From Buddleja alternifolia (lineage: Eukaryota > Streptophyta > Magnoliopsida > Lamiales > Scrophulariaceae), in assembly GCA_019426215.1 (NCBI GenBank), contig CM033405.1, positions 28,736,199-28,800,198 of the forward strand: a DNA stretch of 64,000 nt, written 5' to 3'. Every line of letters begins with the position of its first letter. Position 1 is the stretch's first letter. The notes under the pieces are model-generated. The model worked only from the letters and a program-made list of their open reading frames with translations, was not told where the DNA came from and did not search any database. Both the position numbers and the translations under genes were made by a program. Below are positions 36,360 to 46,690 of the stretch, piece after piece.

Positions 36360-36735
36360 CACTACCACAAAAAAGTCCTATTACAGCGCACCTATGACAG
36401 CGGTTTTGAAAACTGCTATAATAGGTGGCATTCGGTTCGGACCTATGACAGCGGTTCGAGCCAAAACGCTGTCATAGGTTTCAGAAAAAATATATATATA
36501 TTTTGAATGTGGCAGCGGTTCGGCCAGAACCGCTGCCAAAAAGTGCATGTACCGCTGCCACAAAGTGCACGTATGGCAGCGGTTCGGCCGAATCGCTACC
36601 ACAAAGTGCACGTATGGCATCGGTTCGGCCAAACCGCTGCCAGAAGTGCACTTTGTGGCAGCGGTTCTAGCCGAACCGCTGCCACAAACACACATGTGCC
36701 AGCGGTTCAGCCGAACCGCTGGCACAAGGGCCGGG
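36360..36735. repeat. CACTA left terminal and subterminal repeats
   Basis: The first 15-30 bp form the terminal inverted repeat. Then come about ten copies, both orientations, of GGCAGCGGTTCGGCC/GGCCGAACCGCTGCC spaced by CACAAAGTGCACGTA. The first copies have the variant ACCTATGACAGCGGTT. These are the expected binding sites for the element's DNA-binding protein. Confidence 0.85.
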
Positions 36736-36754
36736 TTTTCTACAACCCGGCCCC

Positions 36755-37120
36755 CCCTCACTCTCACTCTCACTCTCACCCACTCACTCTCTCTCTCTCT
36801 CTCTCTCTCAACTCTCTCACCACCACCACCACCACCATCACCACCACCACCACCACCGCCACCACCATCGCCACCACCACCGTCCGCCGCCCCCCTCTCT
36901 TTTTCTCTCTCTATCTCTAGATCTACCTCTCTCTCTCGGTTTCTCTCTCTCTCTCTCTCTTTCTCTCTTTCTCTTTCTACCACCGTCCGCCGCCGTCACT
37001 CCGGTAGTATCTCTCTCTCTCTCTTTCTCTCTTTCTCTTTCTACCACCGTCCGCCGCCGTCACTCCGGTAGTATCTCTCTCTCTCTCTTTCTCTCTTTCT
37101 CTTTCTAGATATATATATAT
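36755..37120. repeat. CT-rich leader with duplicated 60-bp segment
   Basis: Long CT and CCA repeats; the segment with CTACCACCGTCCGCCGCC and GTCACTCCGGTAGTATC occurs twice (about 36975-37020 and 37038-37083). Probably an untranslated leader. Open frames on both strands here are simple-repeat artefacts. Confidence 0.75.
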
Positions 37121-37319
37121 ATATATGTGCATATATATGTATATATTCTATATATATATAAAATTAACTCTCTCTCTATATATATATAGATAGTGCCGAC
37201 CTCCGCCTCCGCCGCCGTCGCCGCCCGCCGCCCACCTCCGCTTCCGCCGCCGTGGTCCATTTAGTTTTGGTATTTTCTTTTAGATAAATATAAATATATA
37301 TATATACACACACACACAT

Positions 37320-37516
37320 AGAGTATGTATAGATGTATGTATATGTGGGTGTATGCATATATGAGTGTATGTATATATATTTGTGTATGTGTGCGTGTAT
37401 TTGTGTATATGTGGGTGTATGCATATATGAGTGTATGTATATATATTTGTGTATGTGTGCGTGTATTTGTGTATATATGGGTGTATGTATATATATTTGT
37501 GTATGTGTGGGTGTAT
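37320..37516. repeat. GTGGGTGTATG minisatellite
   Basis: About three units of a TGTGGGTGTATGCATATATG-type repeat. The same kind of minisatellite, reverse orientation, is in the small CACTA at 51770-52120. Confidence 0.8.
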
Positions 37517-38008
37517 AAAAAATTTAAGGGAACTAGGAATTTGACTGAATTTAGTATTAATTTTAGTTAGTCGGGTGTTAATTCCGTTTGATTTGAGATT
37601 AAATTGTGGTTATTTGGTGGTTTAGGGTACATTGATCCAACTGGTGATCTATATTTATACTTAGTTGCTGAAAATATAATGTTTTATTTATAGTTTTATG
37701 TGATTTATGTGATCCGACTGGTGATCAATATTTGTAGTTGCTGAAAATATAATTAATTAAGATTGAAATTGGATTTTAGCGGATCGTAAGATCCGAATTT
37801 TGTTGGATTCAACCTACCCGGGTGAAGATTAAGTCGAGAACTTGGTAGTAATTTTTGCGTTGTTACTCTGCTGAATTTTTTCTAGAATAATGGGAAATAA
37901 ATTAAAATAAAAATTATTTAATTAATTTAACTATCAACTGATGATAAAATTGTTTAATTTGATTAATTCAGAATCATAATGGATTGAAGTTGGATTTTAG
38001 CAGATCGT

Positions 38009-41000
38009 ATGTCGGAACAGTATGAGAAAGGTGTGAAAGAGTTCATAAAGTTTGCGGTTGACCATGCACCAGATCGAACTAGGATCACTTGCCCGTGTTT
38101 ACGTTGTTGTTTTGGAAAGAGAATTAGTCCACGTGAGTTGGAAGATCATTTGGTGTGTAATGGAATTGATAAAAGCTACAAACGTTGGACAAGACACGGT
38201 GAAAGCAGTGTCCCGTTGGATGATTTGGGTGGTACATCATATCCATCACACGATTTCAACATGAATGATTATGAGCCTGATCGTTTGGAGGAGATGACAA
38301 ATGTGATTGAGGAGGATTTGCGAAATTGTCCTAAAATGTTTGACAATTTGACAAGTGATTCAAAGACACCACTGTATAGTGGTAGTAAATTCACGAGATT
38401 GAAAACAGTTCTTAACCTATACAAGTTAAAAGCCAACAATGGGTGGAGTGATAAGAGTTTCACAGTCTTGCTTGGTTTATTAAAAAGCATGCTACCTGAG
38501 GATAATGTGTTACCTAATCGTACTTATGAGGCTAAACGGATGTTAACCTCAATTGGCATGGGATATGAGAGGATATATGCCTGTCTCAATGATTGCGTAT
38601 TATTTAGAATTGACTATGCATCATTGAAGGCCTGTCCAAAATGTGGCGCCTCACGGTACAAGAAGAATGGATCTACGCCTGTTAAAACCATGTGGTATTT
38701 GCCTATAATACCACGATTTAAACGCATGTACAGTAGTAAAGAGTTAGCCAAGGACTTGACATGGCATGCTGATAGAAGGCTTGAAGAAAGGATTGAAGAT
38801 GACAAGATTCGACATCCCTCAGATTCTCCTCAATGGAAAAAGATTGATGATGATTTCCCTGAATTTGGTGAAGAATCAAGAAACCTGCGCCTTGTATTGG
38901 CTACAGATGGCATGAACCCTCATGGCTTGCAAAGCAGCTCACATAGTACATGGCCGGTGATTTTGATGATCTACAACCTTCCCCCATCGCGATGCATGAA
39001 GCGAGAGCATATAATGATGCCTATACTCATTTTTGGGCCGAAACAACCTGGAAATGATATAGATGTCTACTTGACCCCTTTAATTGAGGATTTGAAGGTG
39101 TTGTGGGGCACCGGTGTTCAAGTATATGACGGGTTGAGAGAAGAAAATTTTAATCTCAGAGTCATGTTATTTGGAACAATCAATGATTTTCCGGCAAGAG
39201 CAAACCTCGAGGGATATGGTGTACATGGCCAATGTGGATGCCCCATATGTGTCAAGAGTACAGATCAATATCGATTGACACACTCCCAGAAATATGCATT
39301 CCAAGGGCATCGGAGATGGCTAAATCGGAACCATCGATATCGTCGGTGGAAGAAAGCTTTCAATAGGAATATAGAAGAAGGTCGAGCTCCTAAGTGCTTA
39401 ACTGGTGAAGAAGTGTTTGAAAATGTAAGAGACTTGGAGGTTAAATTTGGAAAGACTTTTGCATGTGGCCTTGCAAAAACTGGGTGGAAAAAAAAGTTAA
39501 TTTTCTTTGAGTTGCCGTATTGGACGTCTTTACATGTTAGACATTTTCTCGATATAATGCATATTGAGAAAAATGTATTTGATAGCGTCATTGGAACACT
39601 TCTAAATGTGCCCGGAAAGACAAAAGATGGCGTAAAGGCACGGTTAGACTTGGTTGAAATGAAGATAAGAGGAAAATTGACACCAACAAATAAGGGAAAA
39701 CGTACTTATTTGCCTCCAGCAGCTCACACTCTAGCCAGGAAAGAAAAAATTGCATTATGTGAGTTTCTTAATGGAGTGAAAGTTCCAGAAGGGTATTCTT
39801 CAAACATTAGCAGTCTTGTATCAATGAAGGATTTGAAGCTAAAGCACTTGAAGACTCACGATTGTCATGTAATCATGGATCATTTGCTACCAATTGCTAT
39901 ACGGGCCATTTTGCCAAAAAAGGTGAGAGACACGATAACTAAATTGTCCTGAGCAATGTGGAGCAAGGTGTTTGATCCTGAGCAATTTCCTGCACTTCAA
40001 AAACAAATTGTCATCACTTTGTGTGAGCTTGAAATGTATTTTCCACCTGCTATTTTTGATATAATGACTCATCTACCCATTCACTTGGTTAGAGAGACTC
40101 AACTATGTGGACCGGCTTTTATGAGATCTATGTATCCGGCTGAGCGTTATATGAAGGTATTGAAAGGCTACGTGAAAAATCGTAGTCTACCGGAAGGTTG
40201 CATTGTTGAACGGTACATAGTTGATGAAGCCATTACATTTTGCACAGAGTATCTGACAGATTCTAATGTTGCAGAGCTCCCAATGTCTCATGTTGTGGGA
40301 GGGGGAACAGAAGGAGTCGGATTAATGGGAAAACAATTAGTTAGTGTTCATATTACACAAAGGGATCAGGCACACCTATATGTGCTCCACAACACCGATG
40401 AGGTTGACCCATATGTTGAAGAGCATAAGAACCAACTTAGGAGATTCAATCCAATTAAAAATGAGAGTTGGATTTCAAGAGAGCATAATAAGAGTTTCAT
40501 CGATTGGTTCCGAAAGCATTTTGAAGAAAAACAGAAAGAGAATCCACAGCTTTCAGTTTCAGATAAATTGACACGGCTGTCGATGGGTCCGGACAGACTA
40601 GTATTTTGTTATTCAGGTTATCGTATAAATGGTCGCACATTCTATACAAAAGACCAAGACGAACGAAGTACAATGCAAAATAGTGGTGTGAGTCTTGTAG
40701 CTCAAGCAATGCATATCTCAAGTGCGAAAGATAATAATCCTATCTATGCCGATTTATCATATTACGGGGTGATTGAACGTATATGGGAGCTTGATTATAG
40801 TTGGTTTCGGGTGCCTGTATTTGGGTGTAGGTGGGTTGACAATAAACATGGTCTCGATAATAGTGAAATAGGCTTCACTCGAGTAGACCTTGAAAGGGTG
40901 GGATACAAAGATGAACCCTTCATTTTAGCGTCACAAGCTAAACAAGTATTTTTTGTTACCGATCCTATTGATAAGAGATGGTCCATTATTTTATCGGCAA

Positions 41001-41251
41001 AAAAAATTACATGTATTGAAGGTGATTATGAAGAAAGTGAAGATGATGGAGAAAACCCTATCTCATTAGGTGATTCACAATCAATTGATAGTGACGATGA
41101 CTTGGATATAAGTGATGATGAATTGTATATGCGTCAAGATCACCAAGAGGGGATATGGATTAATCCGTCAGTTCGTCGCCGTACTAAAAAAAATGGTCGT
41201 ATCGATGGGAAGCAAAAGACTGCTAAGCCAACGACAAAAAGAAAACGATGA
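38009..41251 (+). pseudogene. CACTA TNP2-type transposase with one in-frame TGA
   Basis: The transposase of the element. Codons 1-647 are open, a TGA follows at 39950-39952, and the same frame continues to 41251 (1081 codons in all). Domains in order: N-terminal transposase-associated domain (residues 1-66, with CPCLRCC); the Transposase_21/TNP2 core (ATDGMNPHG near 294, INDFPARANLEGYG near 390, DIMHIEKNV near 512); DUF4218 after the stop (LCELEMYFPPAIFDIMTHLP, GYVKNRSLPEGCIVERY); DUF4216 (YYGVIERIWELDY...FGCRWVDN); and an acidic then basic tail. In the family the region around the TGA is continuous, and from memory a few residues seem to be missing there, so a small deletion may have made the stop. 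No other break was seen. Loss of the C-terminal domains probably inactivates it unless the stop is bypassed. Confidence 0.9.
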
Positions 41252-41480
41252 AAGGTATTTGAATTTATTTCATAATTGTATGATAGACTTCTTTCAATAT
41301 TTATACTTAGTTGCTAGAAAATTTATATTCTTGAGATTTGCCAATTTTTGTGGAAAATTTAAGGGAAATAGGGGTTGATTGATTTTAAGGTTAATTTGGT
41401 TTAGCTGGGGGTTAATTATGTTTAATTGAGGATTAAATTTTGTTTATTTTGTGGTTTAGGATAATTTTGTTTATTTTGTG

Positions 41481-41622
41481 ATTTATTACTTCTATTTGAA
41501 AATTATTATTGCCAAATGAATCTGCCAAATTTATATGAAGATAACTTCTGTATTTATTACGTCTATTTGAAAATTATTATTGCCAAATGAATCTGCCAAA
41601 TTTATATGAATCTAACTTCTGT
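41481..41622. repeat. 71-bp tandem duplication upstream of the second gene
   Basis: Units 41481-41551 and 41552-41622, nearly identical, containing CTATTTGAAAATTATTATTG and TGCCAAATTTATATGAA. They lie between the two CACTA genes, just before an apparent splice acceptor (TTTTGTAG at 41640). Confidence 0.85.
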
Positions 41623-41644
41623 ATTATTTGTCTTTTGTAGGTCG

Positions 41645-44600
41645 ATGGCTTCAAATCCTGATGGTAGTTTTCCCAATGATGATGTATATGGATCAGATAG
41701 CGGTCATGAGAAGGAGATACGGAGAGGTGTCTCTGCTATGAAAAAAGTTGTCAATGCCAGAAGTAAAGGCATAAGGCTACCTGTCGGCTGGAATGACAGA
41801 GGTCAGCCAATTAACCCCAACAAATCAATATTTGTTGGGTATATAGGCGTGCAGGTTCGGCAGAAGGTGTCGATTGCCATGAGTACTTGGCGCAAAGTCC
41901 AGTCAGCAACAAAAAAAAACATTTGGGATGAGATGAAGGTAATTTGGATATTATCTTATTTGTAAGTGTTAATGTATTATCATATTCTCTAAATTATAAT
42001 TTTATATATACTTTATTGTTTATTTTTTGTAGTTGGCGTTTGATATTGACGAAAGTCGACAAAAGTACGTACTAGCAGAAGCTGGGAGGCTAGCACGTAA
42101 CTTCAGGAGCTACATAAGCAGAAAGTATGTGCGAGATGATGATGGAAACGTTAATGTCAACCCACCTCCACAATATGAGATATCCCAAGCCGATTGGGCG
42201 GCATTTTTAGATGTTCGCTTAGGTGAACCTTGGCAGGTAGCTAGTCATTTTAATTTACAGTTTCATTTGTTGGTTATTGCATTTATATTTAGCTAATAAT
42301 TTGATAATGTAATAAACAGAAAATAAGCATGGACAATCAGGAAAGAGCAAAGAACCCTGAATATCCTTACCGGAAAGGGAGTTTTGGAGATGCTGTTGTG
42401 GAGCAAATGGAGGTATGTAGTTCATTTAGCAGTGAATCCTTACAATTTTTTTAATAATAATTCTATGTTAATGCATACATATATTTTTTAATGAAAATAT
42501 AGATAAATAAAAGAAGGGATGCGGGATCCAATTGTACAGATGTGATACGAGCACTCGTGTGGAGGGTTTCGCGTTCCGATCCGACAAATCAAATTGATAA
42601 CGAAAATGTTAGAAGAGTGGTGAATGAAATGGTGAGTTATTGGCAATTTTAGCTCTATTAATTATTTTATTGAAATACTATTAAAGGCACAAGGTTCACT
42701 ATTTTTTTTAATTTTAAAAAATATATCATTACAGGAGAGCATTTCACAAGAGAGCACTAGCCATAGTGGAACTTACACGAGTCGAGATGACCTATTGGCT
42801 AAAGATATTAAAAGGAAAGAGCATCCGGGTCGCGTTAGGGGTGTTGGCTTTGGAGTCTCACAAAGAGACTATTTTAAGGATCCAAAGCCTGCTTCAGAAA
42901 AGGAGATGGAAAACTTGAGAAACATAGTGAAAAACCTCTCTGAAACTATGGTTGCCATGCAACAACGAATTGATGTTTTGGAAGCCCCTAATTCGCGTCA
43001 GCCACATGAAGATGACGTCATTTCTTTGAAAGATAGCAGCCCAAAACCAGGTTATAAGATGCTTCCTGAGGTAAAAATTTGAACTTGTTTATTAATCATA
43101 CAACTTGCGACTCTTTATTTTCTGTAAATCATACAAAACTTTCTAATATAATGTTGTATATATATATATATATACGTGTGTGTGTAGGGTATCACTCCAT
43201 GTCAATTAGCACTTTCATCTCCATCATATCGTGTGGTGGCTAAAGGACAGCTATACAATCGATCAGAGACTGATAGAACACTTCACAACTGTCAATTAGC
43301 CACCAACAATGTGAAAGTGCGCATTGACACTGCAGTTGAGGCTAATACACTCCTGCCCGTCCCTCTCAATGATGAAATATTCTCCATTTCTCATGCTCTG
43401 GGTACCTTTGTTACTTGGCCAGCGAGTCTTGTCATTGTCACTGCTGCACCGGTATGTAATTAATAGCTAGTCATTAATAAATTATAACAATTTGTTTGAG
43501 GTTACTAAATATACTTTGGTGTGTAACATTTATATTTTATTTTCTTGCTTAAACAGTCCAAATCATCTGGAAACCGTAAGTCAGGGACGTCGAAGCGGTC
43601 AGCTGTCAAAGGAAAATCTCAAGTGGCCGAGCCTGCAGGTGAAGTAGACATATGTGCAGATCTTCAACTAGATGGACTCCCTAATGACCTTGTATTTCTG
43701 GGAAAGTACACGAAGATGATGAAGATTGGTGCCCTGATCAATATATATATGGACGAAGTCATTATGAATCTTTCATTTCCAGAGTTCATTGGGAAGGAGG
43801 AGATCTATCACCTTCTGTGTAGAAAAGAAATAGGAGCCTCTATCATTACAGCGTACATAAAGTAAGTTTTTTAATTATTTTATTACATCTAAACTACGAT
43901 TATTTTCGTCACTCGAAATTCATTTTTTATGCTCAATTTAGGTGTTTGTGGTTTAACTACGTGATCCCCGAACGAAAAGAAGCAAGTTTCGGGTTCCTTA
44001 GCCCACATTCCATAGCTGCTCAAACAGACCCGTCAGTTCAACAAGTGCAGTACATAGCACGTGCTATGATGCAGAGTACACAACAAAATAAGTTATTTCT
44101 TGCACCTTACAACACCGGGTGAGCTACTAAAGACTCGACTTTAATTTGTAAAACTAGCTACGCAAAACAAATTTTCAACTTATCTTTTGAATGCTTTGTA
44201 GGGGTCATTGGTTGTTGCTTGCAATTAATCCATTTAAAGAGATTGTTTACTATCTGGATTCTGTGCATGGTGAGCCGCAATACCGAGATGATATGATACT
44301 AAAATTCAATCAGTAAGTTTTTCATTCAATCAATGTATCCATTATATTTAATATTTTTTTAAATTGTATTTATTTCACATAATTTCTTGTTTTTAACATA
44401 TTTTCTTGTTTTTTATATTTTTTTATAGAGCTGTGCACATATTTCGTGCAAACTGCAACAACCAATCCAACAAATCCAAAAACTCGGTCTGTAAATGGTT
44501 TACTATAAAGGTTAGCGTTTTTTAAGTTCATGAGATTATATATTCGTATAGAAGTTCGTCTTCTAATACAACGTAATTTTGATTGCTTTTGTAGTGCCCC

Positions 44601-45847
44601 CGGCAGACCAACGAGGTGGATTGTGGCTATTTCGTTATGAGATTCATGAAAGAGATTATTAGCCACGGACTATCTATAATCCCAACAGCGGTATACATAA
44701 TCCTTATATATATATATATACTTAATTCTATTACTTTTGACAATTTTATAAGTAATTTAAAGACACCAATGTATAGTGGTAGTAAATTCATAAGATTGAA
44801 TACAGTCCTAAACCACTACAAATTAAAAGCCAACAATGGGTGGAGTGATAAGAGTTTCACAGACTTACTTGGTCTATTAAAAATCATGTTACCCGAGGAT
44901 AATGTGTTACCTAATCGTACTTATGAGGCTAAACGGATGTTAATCTATGGGCATGGGATATGAGAGAATACATGCTTGTCTCAATGATTGCATATTGTTT
45001 AGAAATGACTATGCATCATTGAAGGAGTCTCTAAAATGTGGCGCCTCACGGTACAAGAAGAATGGATCTGCTCCTGTCAAAATAATGTGGTATTTGCCCA
45101 TAATACCTAGATTCAGGCGCATGTACAGTAGCCAAGAGTTTGTCAAGGACTTGACATGGCATGCTGATAGAAGGCTTGAAGAAGGGATTGAAGATGACAA
45201 GATTCGACACCCCTCTGATTCTCCTCAATGAAAAAAGATTGATGATGATTTCCCTGAATTTGGGGAAGAACCAAGAAACCTGCACCTTGTACTGGCTACA
45301 GATGGCATGAACCCACATGGCTTGCAAAATAGCTCACATAGTACATGGCCTATGATTTTGATGATCTACAACCTACCCCCATCGTGATGCATGAAGCGAG
45401 AGGATATAATGATGCAAATCACAACAACCAATTCAAGAAATCAAAAAACAAGACCTGTAAATGGATTAGAATAAAGGTTAGTGCTTTCTAGTTTAAAGAG
45501 ATTATTTGTATAAAAGTTAGTGTTCTAATACAGCTTCGATTACTTTTGTAGTGCCCCCGGCAGACAAACGACGTAGATTGTGGCTACTTCGTTATGAGAT
45601 TCATGAAGGAGATTATTAACCACGAAGAATCTACAATCCCAACAACGGTATGCATAATCATAATACTCAATTTCTTTCCCTTTTGAAGTTATTAAACCTT
45701 TGGTAGGTAACTAAAATATCATTTGGGTTTGCAATCTCTATCTTGTAGTACTTTCATGATTGTCGATGCTCTTTCTACACTGAAGTGCAAATTGATGAAG
45801 TATGCACCGACACAATACATTATCGAATGCGATTAGAAATTGGGTAA
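41645..45847 (+). CDS. CACTA second gene: En/Spm accessory protein fused to a Ulp1-type protease, 12 exons
   Basis: Exons read by GT-AG sites: 41645-41938, 42033-42236, 42320-42412, 42503-42631, 42735-43070, 43188-43451, 43557-43861, 43942-44118, 44202-44312, 44429-44510, 44595-44690, 45749-45847. They sum to 2190 nt with every junction in phase and no stop, giving 729 residues. The N-terminal half resembles the plant Ptta/En/Spm (TNP1-like) family (ADWAAFLDVR, YPYRKGSFGDAV, GRVRGVGFGVSQRDYF, then a coiled-coil-like stretch). The C-terminal part is a C48 (Ulp1/SUMO protease-like) domain with His603 (GGHW), Asp620 (YYLDS), Gln669 (PRQTN) and Cys675 (DCGY). The His-Asp gap of 17 and the Gln-Cys gap of 6 match the classical spacing. 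It probably binds the subterminal repeats; the role of the protease is unknown. The last intron contains duplicated exons (see findings). ATG choice: first in frame after an acceptor. Confidence 0.82.
44756..45411 (+). pseudogene. Captured TNP2 transposase fragment in an intron
   Basis: About 655 bp matching 38364-39018 of the upstream transposase gene in the same orientation (GGTAGTAAATTCA, GCCAACAATGGGTGGAGTGA, GGCGCCTCACGGTACAAGAA). It carries many substitutions, a frameshift near 44947 and a TGA replacing a tryptophan codon near 45231. It lies in the last intron of the protease gene, so it would be spliced out. Confidence 0.9.
45412..45660 (+). repeat. Second copy of the Ulp1 catalytic exon
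   Basis: Repeats the end of exon 10 (45412-45475) and a complete copy of exon 11 (45552-45647, flanked by TTTTGTAG and GTATGC) with Gln and DCGY intact. The last exon at 45749 has no second copy. Splicing could use either exon 11, or both, since each is 96 nt and phase 0. Confidence 0.85.
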
Positions 45848-46099
45848 TGTATTTTTTGTAAATTGTGACTTGTTGTAAATTGTGATTTGATTTGTTGTAT
45901 TAATATTGTGATTAATCTAATTAATTGGTTGTAAACACGTGATCATTTGTTGGAGAATATAAATGTTGTTGTTTGAGAAAAGAATTGATTGTATTGAAGT
46001 TTTGGGTTTTTGTTGTTTCTGTTAAATTTGTACTGTGCTGGTTTGTTGTATTGGTTTATTGAATTTTGATCTTGTACAGGAAGGTTGCAAACGAGGGGG

Positions 46100-46242
46100 G
46101 GGAGGACCCTATTACAGCGGTTACAGTTATAACCGCTGTAATAGGGGTCCTATTACAGCGGTGCCTATTACACCGATTAAAACCGCTGTAATAGGTAAAA
46201 AAAAAAAAAAAAACATTGTAATAGGCATTTTTTGTAGTAGTG
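46100..46242. repeat. CACTA right subterminal repeats
   Basis: Inverted copies of CTATTACAGCGGTT and AACCGCTGTAATAGG, then a poly-A stretch and the terminal repeat. The motif shares CAGCGGTT with the left end but has a different flank (ATTACAGC against GGCAGC). Confidence 0.85.
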
Positions 46243-46606
46243 TAAATTACATAAAATAACAATATGTGTTAGTCCTAACAAATAAATGGGTCATATCATT
46301 TTCAGTTCTCTTTTGCAAAATCTGTGCCAAGGATCCCATATGATCACATGCCATTTTCCGTTCATTAACAACAGCCTTTTTGGTCCTAATGTTGGAGCGT
46401 AACAAGTGTACACAGTGATTATCTCTTAATGGTGCGTCACAATTAATTGAAAAATTCCAGGTTAAAGGAAGCTTAAAATAATACTATACATATCTGCATT
46501 TTCAGTCACATTAATACATTTTAATCCCTAACTAAAAATGGCAAATTTTCACTTTACTTTGGCCATCTGTAACCATGATAAGCCCTGGCTTCACCACATC
46601 TTATAT

Positions 46607-46615
46607 CTATAAAAG
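46607..46615 (+). promoter_or_regulatory. Defensin gene TATA box
   Basis: CTATAAAAG, 84 bp before the ATG at 46691, in a CTTATATCTATAAAAGCATG context. Confidence 0.6.
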
Positions 46616-46690
46616 CATGCCTTCAGTGTTGGGAAAATCATATTGGAAACTTCAAAATTAATCTCAAATTCAAGGTAATCACTAATCAGC

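Larger units (their letters stand above)
36360..46242 (+). mobile_element. CACTA (En/Spm) transposon, nearly complete, 9.9 kb
   Basis: Left end CACTACCACAAAAAAGTCCT, right end the complement of CACTACTACAAAAAATGCCT. Subterminal zones carry many inverted copies of a CAGCGGTT-type motif (left 36400-36735, right 46105-46195), the usual binding sites of the accessory protein. Between them lie two genes in the same orientation, a TNP2-type transposase and a TNP1-like/Ulp1 gene, the standard plant CACTA layout. The three bases outside the ends differ (GGA against TAA), so no target duplication is visible. With the internal duplication at 44756-45748 this suggests rearrangement after or during insertion. 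Confidence 0.92.

Noticed and set aside
36381..37071. Long frames on both strands (174-200 codons)
   Set aside because: Low-complexity Ser/Leu and Arg/Glu strings produced by the CT-rich leader and subterminal repeats of the CACTA element.
44616..45231. Separate transposase gene
   Set aside because: It is a degraded internal fragment (matches 38364-39018) with a frameshift and stops, lying in an intron.
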